Source of the DNA: Tetragonia tetragonoides | Lineage: Eukaryota; Streptophyta; Magnoliopsida; Caryophyllales; Aizoaceae | Direction: 5' to 3' | Assembly (NCBI GenBank): GCA_038025085.1 | Contig: CM076148.1 | Span: 39,300,871-39,364,870, forward strand | Length of the DNA: 64,000 nucleotides | In this document: piece after piece, positions 25,465-36,295 of the stretch | How positions within the stretch are numbered: position 1 is the first letter of the stretch | Layout of the letters: every line of letters starts with the position of its first letter | The notes under the pieces: model-generated | What the model was told of the DNA's origin: nothing | The model's input: only the letters and a program-made list of their open reading frames with translations | Database searches by the model: none | Position numbers and translations under genes: made by a program

Positions 25465-25620
25465 CTGAGATTATGGGATTGTTGATTTGATTATTTGAGT
25501 GATTTCGTTAAACCCAATCAATTGGATAAAAGAGCAATATAGGTGAGAGAATTTTGCGAAAGGTTGTGATGGCAGTAGCAAACGATAATGGTGAGTGTAA
25601 AACTCAAGAAGTGCTGCGTT
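25465..25620 (-). ncRNA. Possible first exon of a minus-strand transcript
   Basis: On the minus strand a CT-rich leader-like stretch ends AATCTCAG followed by GTACAC, a good splice donor at 25464-25463. No coding exon was found downstream on this strand. If real, it is an untranslated first exon of a transcript running toward, and perhaps antisense to, the CLE gene. On the plus strand a short frame (ATGGCAGTAGC from 25570) with a GTGAGTG word is an alternative reading. Both are weak. Confidence 0.25.
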
Positions 25621-25842
25621 TTGGTGAGACCTGTCTCAGACATTTGCGTTTGAGGGTATACCATTACCAATGGGCTTCTTGGATTTGGCCCAGTCCAAAA
25701 TAACTGGACTAGACTTAATTTCGAATCCTTTTTTTTTCCTTTAAAGTCAACTTGTTTTATTATTATTATTTATTATAAGATAAGTCAACTTGTTAGTGAT
25801 TCAATATGGTTCAGTATTCATTCAACCGTGAAGGAAAAACAC

Positions 25843-25950
25843 AAAAACTCGTATGAGGCAGCCTCATAGTGAGGCTCCCTCTAACAAACATGACGTTATG
25901 TTTATGATTAGAGAGAGGGGCTTACCTTGAGGCAGCCTCATAAAAAACCT
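25843..25950. mobile_element. Foldback MITE, GAGGCAGCCTCA arms
   Basis: The arms TATGAGGCAGCCTCATAG and (reverse complement of the right) TTATGAGGCTGCCTCAAGG pair over about 33 bases around a CATGACGTTATG centre. Related to 18353-18437 and, through its AAAAACTCG start, to 19011-19110. Confidence 0.55.
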
Positions 25951-26144
25951 TTTGCTTTTTTGATGATGCTGTCATAAATTATTATTGCGCACACTTTCAG
26001 AATGCCATGTTATCGTGTTTGTATCCGTGTTCGTATCAATGTCGCTATCCATGCTTTCTAAGTGTAAAAGGAGATCGAACAGCTCTTTGATCACCCCAGC
26101 CCATTAAATAAGTGTAACAACTCAAGGCTACTCTCGTTGCAATT

Positions 26145-26330
26145 TGGATCCTCTACTGTTACAGCACTCTACTGATCTTTTTTCTTTCTATCTCTCTCCT
26201 CTAACTGTTTAAATCTCAAAAACCCACCCCCTCCATCTAATGGCCAAAAGCCCACCCCCTCTAATCCAATGGTAAAAATTTTAAGAAGAGTACTCTACTA
26301 TTCTTTTAACAACAATAGAGAATCCCGACT
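26145..26330. mobile_element. MITE-like element with TCTACT-type inverted ends
   Basis: The left end GGATCCTCTACTGTT matches the reverse complement of the right end (GGGATTCTCTATTGTT) imperfectly. Both arms also carry a CTCTACT word in inverted positions. The element is CT-rich inside and has no coding capacity. The boundary words TCAAGGCTA and TCCCGTTGTTATG recur around 26320-26425, suggesting duplication of flanks. Confidence 0.35.
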
Positions 26331-26728
26331 AGTCCCGTTGTTATGAACTGGGCCAAATTGGTTAGACGGAGTTATTACATTTCAAAAGTGTAATAACTCA
26401 AGGCTAGTCCCGTTGTTATGGACTTCCACGAACTTGAATTCATTTGAGCCCACCTAAAGTGCTCGTATTACCTAAAGCTACTATTACCAATCTAAACATG
26501 TTTTTTTGTTTTTTTTGTGAAGCCGGTCAAACATGTTAAAACTTAAAACCTATTAAACTAGCGTACAACCAACTTCCTTTATCATGTTTAAGCGACAAAA
26601 AAAATACTGGCATAATATTAATGTAATGTGAACATAACACTGCTAAAACTGATAATCACTTAACTAAATCAATCTTAAAATATGTGAAAAAAATCACACC
26701 CTCATCAGGCTATATTAAAATACAAAAA

Positions 26729-27028
26729 CTTGTGTGGACTTAGTGCATGTTGTACCAATACTTGGAGTCACCTTCTACTTCACCTGGAGTCATCCTCCTC
26801 TAAAAGTGAAGCCACCCTTACTTTAGCTAGAGTCACCCCTCAAATTTATACTTGGCACCACTCCTATTTCACCTGGAGTCACCCCCTACTTTACCTGTAG
26901 CCACCCCTTACTTCACCTAGAGTCACCCCTCAAAATTACTCAAAATTACTTTACCTGGAGCCACCCCTACTTCACCTGGATGCACCCCTCAAAATAACTT
27001 GGTCCACGGTGGACTAAGTCCACACAAG
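26729..27028. mobile_element. MITE-like element with perfect 16-bp inverted ends and internal tandem array
   Basis: The ends are CTTGTGTGGACTTAGT (26729-26744) and its exact reverse complement (27013-27028). The interior (about 26758-26995) is a degenerate tandem array of units of about 20-45 bases built on CTTCACCTGGAGTCACCCCT. At least eight ACCTGGAGTCACC-like units can be counted by eye. Confidence 0.6.
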
Positions 27029-27032
27029 ACAT

Positions 27033-27312
27033 GCCCCTCCAATGCAAGGTTTTTGTAGAGGTTTGTGAAGTTAAAAACCTTCTTAATAAGCCTTTACCTC
27101 ATAGGGACAAACCTAAAACCTCTAGTTTTTATAAAGTGGTTTGTCTAGACAAACCAGGTTTGTAGTATTTTTTTTACTATATTGGACCCCTTAATATAAG
27201 GTTTTTGAAGGTTTGTAACATTGGAAGAAATGGGTTCATGAAATAGAATTTTTTCCATTTATGATGTGGCACACTTAAAAACCCAGTTAGGGGATTGTAG
27301 CATTGGAGATGC
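27033..27312. mobile_element. MITE-like element with CTCCAATGC ends
   Basis: The left end GCCCCTCCAATGCAAGG and the reverse complement of the right end, GCATCTCCAATGCTAC, share the CTCCAATGC core seen at the ends of many plant MITEs. The interior has internal repeats of AAGGTTTTTG and a palindrome GGTTTGTCTAGACAAACC. No target duplication was established. Confidence 0.4.
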
Positions 27313-28158
27313 TCTTGTATAAGACTCAAAAAAGGACTGAATCTTTTTTTCTTTCTTTTTTTTCTTTTTGGTTTTGTGTATTATTAGAAAAACATGACTT
27401 TGATTAGTTAACTAATTAAGAGATCAAAATAGAATAATTGTCATCGGATTTAGTGACAACATTAGAGTTAATATCAGAATCAAATATTAACCACAGCTAA
27501 GAACACTAGAATAGATAGATAATCATGGGACAATGAAACATGGAGCACACTTGCAACTTGTACTTGAATCTGTACCCCCTCTTTTACAAGGGTACGTTCA
27601 TGAACCTAATCCTTGCATGTCACAAAGATCCTAGACAACTGCCTATTATTTTACCTCTAATTCATATTATTAGTTTACAGAAACTTTTGGAACTTTGAAT
27701 GGTTCTTACCTCTATTTATTTAGTTTTTTCTGCCTCCATTTACATTAATTAATAATTTATTATTGGCAATCTTAAAATAACATAATAATATGGTTACTGT
27801 TTTTTCATGTCTAATTCTCTTTCTTCAATTCAGAACCCACCTAATTATAGTCAGTTTGCATGGGCATTTTGGAATATAATCTAATTTATACTAAAAAATA
27901 AATTTCTCTGACTTATTCATGATGAATTGATACAAATCTTTTTATTAAACAAAATCCCCCCTTGACAAAAATGAAAGTCGTTAGTTAGTCGAATCGTACC
28001 CTTTGTAGGTCATGGTATCCCCTAATTAGAACCTCCATTATTGTGAAGCAATCAACAGGCAGGTTGATTTCATTAGCTGTTAATGTCACTATGCTCTTTG
28101 ACTAAGACTGCTAGACTTTCATGATTTGTTTGAATTTAGGGCAGTTCATATCATACAA

Positions 28159-28385
28159 TTAGACTCGACCGAAACCAGACCCATTTTGACACGAGACCGG
28201 AATGACTCGATCCGAACCCAACTTGAATCCGAAAGTTGTAAGACAATATTTGTCAAACTCGTTGGGTAAATCCGAAACCGAAACTGTATTTGACCCGTAT
28301 TTGACCTGACCCATATTTAACTCAACCCGTTTTTCACCCGACCTGTATTTGACCCAATCTGAACCCGACTTGACTGACCCATTTA
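28159..28385 (-). repeat. GGGTCGGGTTT-rich dispersed repeat, copy 2 (inverted)
   Basis: On the minus strand this stretch is made of GGGTCAAATACGGGTC-like words and contains TTTGACAAATATTGTCTTAC, one change from the word in copy 1 at 2430-2655. Coding is not supported. Confidence 0.55.
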
Positions 28386-28624
28386 CCATGTCTACATACA
28401 ATGCAAGCACATTTATCATTTACCCTTGATTTTCTCGTGTCTTGGCCTTGATTATATATAGACCACTTTTTGACTACTAGTATATGTATATCACTCTTTC
28501 ACTTAGAATATTTTTCGAGCTTCTCCATCCGTTTTTACTTCTTTACGTATTCATACTTGGGGTGCGTTTGTTAAAGTTGAATTTACTGGAACTGAACTGA
28601 ATTCAACATCACTAAATTAGACAC

Positions 28625-29317
28625 TGTTGGATAAAAGTTTCAAAGTTTGTGAAATAAACTTGTTTTGTGTAAATGGCATTTGTCCCACATTGGTGAGGAA
28701 ACAAATGAACCTTGGTTTATATTTGTGGCTCTCCCTTTAGACTTTGAATAAGAGAAAAGGGGATTGTATGGACCACCACACGCGCGCCGTCGTTCAGTCG
28801 GGTGAGTCGGGCTCTGGTGTGGGTTGGTTCACAATTTATTTAAATTACATTGGAAATTGTAGTTTCAACAAAGTCTTCCCTCATTAATTATGTTGGGCAT
28901 TTACGAAAATGTTTTGGTCTTCAAAACTGATTGCCCATGGTTTCTATGCAAACTAGTTATTACTATGTACGCCAGGATTGATTGTGGAGATTACTAAGCT
29001 AATCTCTACAATAAAATCAGCTTTGCAAAACTGATTTAAAAAGGAAAAATCCTCTCTCTTTCTCCATTGATTTTCTACTCTTATAAACTCTCTAAAATAT
29101 TTTCTGTTTGAGCAAGTCGTTACTGTTACTCTATCCGTTCCCTGTGAGTGCACGCCGTGACCGGAGTTGTGTTAATCCTGGAGGACGGCCGCCATTAGAA
29201 GCTTGCACCGGGGCTAGGCGAAATCGTCTTTTAGGACAATGATCTGTCCACGACACAACAAGTGTTTCAAGTAAAATCTTTCTGTTTTGTGATTGAATAT
29301 ACACTATATTTCCAACA
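28625..29317 (+). repeat. 5' LTR of the outer copia element
   Basis: 693 bp, TGTTGG...CCAACA, preceded by the target duplication GACAC. It contains CTTATAAACTC near 29077, a possible TATA region. No usual TGGTATCAGAGC primer site follows. Instead CTAAAAGACGATTT (29320-29333) is the exact reverse complement of 29221-29234 inside this LTR. Confidence 0.88.
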
Positions 29318-30632
29318 ATCTAAAAGACGATTTTATATTCAATCATGGCTTCTATAATCGTTGGGCTGTTGAATTATTATTCTTAATGATCTGGTGCTTG
29401 ACAGGACTTTATAGACCTAGATAGAACGATTTTGGTTCTTGTTCATATTGCTGAAACTCCATCTTGAATTATTATTAGTGAAATTTGCGCATGAAAGTCG
29501 AAAATGTCATGTTCCACAAATTTACTATGAGATTTATGCTGCTGTTTAATAAGTATGCATCCTATATTATATAAATTTTTTTGTGGAGTATGACTTTGTT
29601 CCGTTGGATTTACTACTTAATCCATTAGTTGGGTAATTTCAACTTTGTAGCAAATTAAAATTAGTACCAAAAGTCCAACTTTTACTATGTATGTGTACAG
29701 TGTTAGATTTGGTTGGTCCCTGATGTGATAGTTGGAATTTCCTTGGAGATATCTTAAACATAGCAATCTTATATATTTGATTGTCATGTGTGGGTGCATT
29801 GGCCTTAGTGTGACATAGATAATACGTAGCTTTTGTTTGAAATATGATGCGGGTTCTATAAATACTATTCGAAAGCTTGCAAGTGAGATAATCACGACGA
29901 AGATCGAATTGATTTTTATGATGGGTCAAATCTAAATACCCATAGTCTATTTGCTAAACATGATATAATAGATCTACGAGTATATTTAACCTTTGAGCTG
30001 CGCTTATGGGTAAATTTATAGAAAGCTTATTTGCCGAAAATTGTTTGCGTGCAAATATGTGAGGCGTGCTATTTTATATGTAAGTATCGTCATACTCATT
30101 ATTTTTGATACTTATATGTGTCAAAAAAAAAAAAAAAATTCTTGGCAAGTTTATGTTATTTTGGAATAATATCAAGCTCAATCAGAGTTTGATCTATGTT
30201 TGTTTGACTCTTAAGGTTGTAGACCCTTTCTAAGCGGGTTTCAGTAAGTATAAATAATTCCTAAGAGTTGGGAATATTGTATGAATAACTTAATACTAGA
30301 TGGGTGCCTGTGAGTATGCCTGTGCGTTGCACGGACTGCGTGCACGGAGTGTGATTATATAATTAAATTAATATAACGTGATTATTAATGTCATCGAAAA
30401 ATCAAAGTGTAATTGTCACTTATGAAAAACTATTAGTAATATATGGATACAATCCATTTAATATCATGAATGCCATATAATAAGATTACTATGACTTTAT
30501 AGAGCATCTTATCTAATTTAAACTCTTATCATCAAATTCAATTAACTATTAATTAACTCATCCCATATGTTACATGATTCAAGAGGTAATAGTTTCAAAG
30601 TCTTTCTATGCTTGATGTTGGTACGCCAAATG
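29318..30632. other. Outer copia interior, left part, no recognisable gag
   Basis: AT-rich sequence with no long frame resembling gag or protease. Near 30312-30350 there is a GC-rich hairpin-forming stretch with the words GTGCGTTGCACGG and GCGTGCACGG, out of character with its surroundings. It may be a further small insertion. Confidence 0.45.
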
Positions 30633-30933
30633 TGTTAAAGAAAACAAACTTGAATTAAATAAGCTAAGAATAGTAAATAAGTGTTTAGCAATTCACAATT
30701 AACCACAGATTAATTGTAACATGTTAGGAGGTTATAAATGAGTTTCATTAGATACCTTTGGTAAATTTAGTATATGAGAGTCTATAAAAGAGATGTTGTA
30801 AATCAGATATTTAAGGAAGAAAGTGTGAAACAATTTAGCAGATTGTTATACTTCCTATATTCTTGATATTCTCCTCCTATTTTGTTTATATATTGAGTGA
30901 ATACAAGAATTAGCAAATTCTTATTTTCTTACA
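30633..30933 (+). repeat. 5' LTR of the inner copia element
   Basis: 301 bp with a TATA-like CTATAAAAG near 30782 and TGTT...ACA ends. Preceded by the AAATG target duplication and followed by the initiator-Met primer site. Confidence 0.9.
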
Positions 30934-30970
30934 TTTGGTATCAGAGCAAGGTTTCTTGCTAATATTTTAA

Positions 30971-32065
30971 TCGGGAAATGGCTTAAAACAAGCACCTCGT
31001 GCATGGTATTCTCGCATAGATACATACTTATTACAAGATGATTTTCAGAAATGTCCACATGAGCATACATTGTATGTCAAGTCAAAGGAAAATGGTGATC
31101 TTTTGATATTGTGCTTATATGTTGATGATCTTATCTTCACTGGGAATAGTGAAGAGATGTTTGCTGAATTTAAAGAGGCAATGATGAGCGAGTTCGAGAT
31201 GACAGACATGGGTTTGATGTCATATTTCCTCGGTATTGAAGTGCAGCAAACTAATGAAGGTATATTTGTTTCGCAAAATAAATATGCCACTAATATTTTG
31301 AAAAAGTTCAAGATGGATGCAGCAGCACCTATTAGAACCCCCGTAGCAGAAAGAGTCGAGATGAACAAAGAAGGTTGCGGAGAATTGGTAAATCCAACTT
31401 ATTTCAAGAGTATTGTTGGTAGTCTTCGATATTTGACTTCCACAAGACCTGATATTGTCTATGGAGTCGGATTGATTACTCAGTACATGGAGAAGCCACA
31501 TCAATCACACTTGCAAGTAGCAAAGAGGATTCTCCGTTACATAAGTGGTACTCGAGATCATGGTATCTTCTATACCAACTCAGATAATTTCAAGTTGGTT
31601 GGGTATAGCGATAGTGATTGGGCTGGTGACCTTGATACACGCAAAAGCACTTCTGGATATGTCTTTTATCTGGGTAGAAGTGTCATATCATGGTCGTCAA
31701 AGAAGCAAGCAGTAGTAGCCTTATCGACAGCGGAAGCTGAGTATATAGCAGCAACATCAGCAGCATGTCAAGCAGTTTGGCTACGAAAAATGTTAGCAGA
31801 ACTAGAACATCGTGAAGAAAGTCCAACAACTATTTACTGTGATAATATGTCTGCTATGGCCCTAGCAAAGAACCCTGTGTTTCATGGTCGATCTAAGCAC
31901 ATTGATATTTGTTATCATTACATCATAGAACTGATTAAGGAAAACGAGATTGAGCTTCAGTTTTGCAAATCTGAAGAGCAAGTTGCCGATGTCTTGACAA
32001 AGCCTCTTAAGGCTGATCTATTTGAGAAATTCAAGACTATGCTCGGAGTAGTTGCTCCGAAATGA
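30971..32065 (+). CDS. Copia reverse transcriptase C-terminal half plus RNase H, open frame
   Basis: The frame is open from 30971. It joins a few leader codons directly to LKQAPRAWYSRIDTYL, mid reverse transcriptase, which marks the deletion junction near 30980. Visible motifs are LCLYVDDLIFTG with the catalytic YVDD, KFKMDAAAPIRTP, SIVGSLRYLTSTRPDI, and the RNase H stretch GYSDSDWAGDLDTRKSTSGY, followed by STAEAEYIA and KHIDICYHY. It ends normally with LGVVAPK and a stop just before the polypurine tract. The frame is uninterrupted, which is notable for a deletion derivative. An initiating ATG in this frame is not obvious (the original gag ATG at 30978 is in another frame), so expression is doubtful. 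Confidence 0.85.
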   Translation, partial: SGNGLKQAPRAWYSRIDTYLLQDDFQKCPHEHTLYVKSKENGDLLILCLYVDDLIFTGNSEEMFAEFKEAMMSEFEMTDMGLMSYFLGIEVQQTNEGIFVSQNKYATNILKKFKMDAAAPIRTPVAERVEMNKEGCGELVNPTYFKSIVGSLRYLTSTRPDIVYGVGLITQYMEKPHQSHLQVAKRILRYISGTRDHGIFYTNSDNFKLVGYSDSDWAGDLDTRKSTSGYVFYLGRSVISWSSKKQAVVALSTAEAEYIAATSAACQAVWLRKMLAELEHREESPTTIYCDNMSAMALAKNPVFHGRSKHIDICYHYIIELIKENEIELQFCKSEEQVADVLTKPLKADLFEKFKTMLGVVAPK

Positions 32066-32086
32066 AAATTCAAGTTTGAGGGGGCG

Positions 32087-32387
32087 TGTTAAAGAAAACA
32101 AACTTGAATTAAATAAGCTAAGAATGGTAAATAAGTGTTTAGCAATTCAAAATTAACCGCAAATTAATTGTAACATCTTAGGAGGTTATAAATGAGTTTC
32201 ATTAGATACCTTTGGTAACTTTAGTATATGAGAGTCTATAAAAGAGATGTTGTAAATCAGATATTTAAGGAAGAAAGTGTGAAACAATTTAGCAGATTGT
32301 TATACTTCCTATATTCTTGTTATTCTCCTCCTATTTTGTTGATATATTGAGTGAATACAAGAATTAGCAAATTCTTGTTTTCTTACA
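32087..32387 (+). repeat. 3' LTR of the inner copia element
   Basis: 301 bp, about nine differences from the 5' LTR by eye. Followed by the AAATG duplication. Confidence 0.9.
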
Positions 32388-33639
32388 AAATGCTCTTCTG
32401 TTGATATAAGTGTACAACTAACCTTATAATCCTTCTTTTATGGTAAAATCAATTTAAATGTCTAATGTATACATACGTACTTTTCAAAAAAATAAAGAAG
32501 TTTTTAGACGTATATCTTAGAATAGCAACACAAATTTTTAATGTTTGCTTGTTTTTTTCAAAGTTATATACGGTCAAAGTACTGCCTTGAAGAACGCAAA
32601 AAGTCCAATGTAATTTTATTTGTGGTCTGGAGGGAGTACACTAATAATTATAAAGTTGAAGATAATATAAATTGGAGCCCTAAAATAAAACGGGGGATAT
32701 GCATAGTTATAAAACTATATGTGTTAATGGTAAAATTTCCTATTAAAGATTGGACCTAGAATCATTTTAGATCCATCATTTATTTTCTTTATTCTACACA
32801 TACTCTTTTTATTATATTTTATCTTGAGATTGGTTTTTAAACTTTTGTAACTAATATGCATATCCTTTCTCTTATTTTTACATTGCAACTCTTTAGTTGT
32901 GTCAGTTTGTCAAGCTAATTACTAACTACCTTTTTAGGTGGACGCATCTTATGTTGTAAATCAATAGAACATACTACAAATGAGTCTCATTTTAAAGGAT
33001 ATTTCGCACTGGTTCCAATGGTGTAAGAAATTTAATTTTTTAAGCGGTAAAAATAAAGTTATATGCTTATTAAAATCTAAATAGTCTACTTTTTAATGAT
33101 TTAGGAAAGTACAACTTTAGTATATATTCTATACCAAAATCTCTAACTAATAGTGTACTCTTTAACGATTTAGGAAAGTACAACTTTAGTATATATATTC
33201 GATTCCAAAACATATATTTCTAATTTATATTTATATTTATATTTATATTCTATTACAATGACTCGCTTAGGTGGACGCCTCCAATGCTGTCAGAAAATGC
33301 CTCTAATATATAGATATTATGATTGTTTATAGTCCATGAGCTGCAAATTGATTTTTTTTCAATTCTTAGGTAGTACAGTATCAATTTGTGAAATTTTTGA
33401 TATTTCATATATCATATTTATTAACTAATGGAATGAAATTGCAATTAGATTGATGTTGAATAATATGATTTTCTTTTTTGGTTTACATATTGAGAACATG
33501 TGGGAAAAGTTGTATGATTGTAATTATTTATATTGGTGTTCTTAATATAACTTGATTGATCCCTAATCTCTGGCAATGTGGGGGTAATCGACTAATTATT
33601 AAAATTAGTGTACCAAAATCTTTGAGACTATTTTATCTG
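32388..33639. other. Outer copia interior, AT-rich, no gene
   Basis: Very AT-rich with short tandem words (a TTTATATTTATATT block near 33221-33250, and the word TTTAGGAAAGTACAACTTTA repeated near 33100 and 33170). Integrase remnants begin only at about 33640. If gag and protease were ever here they are no longer recognisable. Confidence 0.4.
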
Positions 33640-35715
33640 CTTGTCTTTGTCATGTTTTGAATATAGTACCTCATAAGAAACTTGATAAGACCCCATATGA
33701 AATGTGGAAAGGACATGCTCCTAACGAGAAACATTTGAAATGTGGGGGTGCCTTGCGAAGCGTGGTGTAACAAGTTTCAAACGTGATAATATTAGACCAA
33801 AAATTGTTGATGTTGTTTTTTGTTGATAATGCATATCATAGTACTGCATATCGGTTTCTTGTTTAAAGTGCTAGTGGTTCATTTGCATTTGGACATATCA
33901 TGGAATGTAGAGATGCATAATTCTCTGACCATGTGTTTCCTATGAAAAATGTTTCTTCTTGGAATTCAAATGTGAATGACATTTTTGCACGTAATATTGA
34001 TAATGTGAATGATATTGTTATGCGTGATATTGATGTTACTTCCTCTAGTTTGCCTCAATTTGATACTTGTGATGAAATTAGGAGGATGAGTAAAGGGTAA
34101 GAAAATAAAAGGATTTCGGTCCTGACTTTATTACTGCTTTCTTGACTGAGGAAAATGTGTTGAATGATTGTTTTATTTCTGTATTTATTTTGGAAGAAGA
34201 TCCCAAATGATATAATGATACTATGAGATCCATTGATGCTGTATTTTGGAAACAGGCCATCGATAGTCAACTGCAGTCAATTCTTAGTAATCATACTTGA
34301 GAATTGTCAAATCTTCCTAGAGGGTGTAGGCCCTTGAGAAGCAAGTGGATTTTCAAGAAAAAAACTGAAACCTAATGGTACTATGGATAGATTCAAAGCT
34401 AGAATAGTAGTAATGGGTAATACTCAAAAGAAATGTATTGATTTCTTTGATACTTATTCTCCTGTTACTAAAATTTCTACTATTAGAGCTTTGATTACAC
34501 TTGCTTCTATACGTGATTTAGTTGTGCATCAAATGGACGTGAAAACTGCTTTCTTGATTGGTGATCTTGATGAAGAAATATACATGAAACAACCTGAAGG
34601 TTTCCGTGTTCCTGGTTGGAAAACAAGGTATGCAAATTAGTTAAGTCTTTGTATGGACTTAAACAAGCTCCGAAACAGTGGAATGAAAAGTTTGACAAAA
34701 CTATCAAGGAGTTTGGTTTTGCAGTAAGTGAAGGTGATACATGTGTATACTCTAAACGTGATGGTGATAGCTATGTCATTATATGTTTGTATGTTGATGA
34801 CATGTTTTTATTTGGCACGGATTTGCTAATTGTGAACAAAACGAAAAACTTTTTGAGTTTCAAATTTGATATAAAAGATATGGGTGAGGTTGATGTTATT
34901 TTGGAAGTTAAGATCAAAAGAACTCCATTTGATATGTCTTTAAATCAGTCACACTATGTCGAGAAAATTCTTGAAAAGTTTGATTCGTTTGATGCTGTTC
35001 CTGTTAGAACACCTTATGATGCTAGTGTTCATTTGATGAAGAATAGCGGTGATTCTTTGTGTCAATTTGAGTATGCAAAAATCATGGTTGTTTGATGTTT
35101 CTCATGAATTATACAAGGCCTGATATTGCATATGTTGTCAGTAGACTTAGTAGATACACTCATAGTCCTAAGGATGAACATTAAAATGCTTTGAAAAGAT
35201 TGCTTAAATATTTGAAAGGAATTATGAATTTGGGATTACATTATGGTAAGTTCCCTGTTGTGTTAGAATGCCAACTGGGTGTCTGGTAATGATAAGAGTA
35301 ATTCCACTAGTGGTTATGTTTTACACTAGGTGGAGGTGCTATATCTTGCAAATCATGTAAGCAATCTTGTACTGCTATGTCTACTATGAAATCTGAGTTT
35401 ATTGCTCTTGAGTTGGCAGGCTGTGAAGCAGAATGGTTGAGAAACTTGCTCACAGATATCCTATTGGGGGGGAGCCAGCTCAATTGATTGCAATGCATTG
35501 TGATTCTAAGCTTCCATTGGAGTTGCAAAGAACAATGCATACAATGGAAAGAAGAGACACATGCGATTGAGACACAAGGTTGTCAAAAGTTGTTAGAGTG
35601 ATATAACTGGACTATGAAAGTTCGAAAAGAATATTGCGGATCCGCTAAACGAAAGGCCTTTGTAAAAGATGGTTTTGGATCCATCTGAGGGGATGGAATT
35701 GAGACCCATTGAGTG
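33640..35715 (+). pseudogene. Decayed copia pol (integrase end, reverse transcriptase, RNase H)
   Basis: Successive frames match plant copia pol in order. First comes an integrase C-terminal core (PHKKLDKTPYEMWKGH near 33670). Reverse transcriptase begins WKQAIDSQLQ and continues RFKARIVVMGNTQ, VHQMDVKTAFLIGDLDEEIY and KLVKSLYGLKQAPKQW, then LYVDDMFLFG (catalytic YVDD), and an RNase H remnant has SCTAMSTMKSEFIALELAG. Frameshifts or stops occur at least near 33770, 34365, 34635 and 35090, and again in RNase H. It cannot make a full polyprotein. It belongs to the outer element by position and orientation. Confidence 0.85.
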
Positions 35716-36295
35716 AATTGTACTCATGGATCCCTACTTTGCATTTGTAAAGTTCAAAGGGTAACATGAGTAATAATTCAGGAGCACTACTTTTATTCCA
35801 TCCCTGTAATGTGTTGTAGTGCATGCTACCAATGTGTGAAGGTTGAGCAATTGGCTCTTACTGGACCCATATCCACATATGTGTGGTGGTGTGAGGTAGC
35901 ACACACTTGATGGGATCCACCTACTTAGGTGTGGAAGTTGGCCGCTTCCTATGGGAGAGACGGGGTCGTCTCCCTAGAGCACGTATGAGCATCCAGGCAT
36001 GGGCGTATGGCTAGTATAATGCGCCACCTAATATTCGCAGAGTAACATGTATCGTTTGAGTGAAGTGTGTGTCTTAAGCAGCGGGATTGCAAACTCCCTA
36101 TTGAGTTCAAGACGAAAGTCACTTGATAGGATGTGAGCCTTAGCTTAATGACACTATGTGTTAATTCAAGTCGCAAGACATTAGCACTTATGCATAGAAC
36201 TCTAATTCTTGCTCAAACTTGTTAAAATTGTTTTAAAATTTGAACCTTGTGGGGGATTGTTGGAAAAGCTTCAAACTTTGAGCCTTGTGGGGGAT

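Larger units (their letters stand above)
30633..32387 (+). mobile_element. Internally deleted Ty1-copia element nested in the outer one
   Basis: Identical-length 301-bp LTRs (30633-30933, 32087-32387) start TGTTAAAGAAAAC and end TTTCTTACA, with AAATG duplications at 30628-30632 and 32388-32392. The primer site TGGTATCAGAGC is at 30936-30947 and a GAGGGGGCG polypurine tract precedes the 3' LTR. Gag, protease, integrase and the first half of reverse transcriptase are missing. The LTRs differ at about nine positions by eye. Confidence 0.92.
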
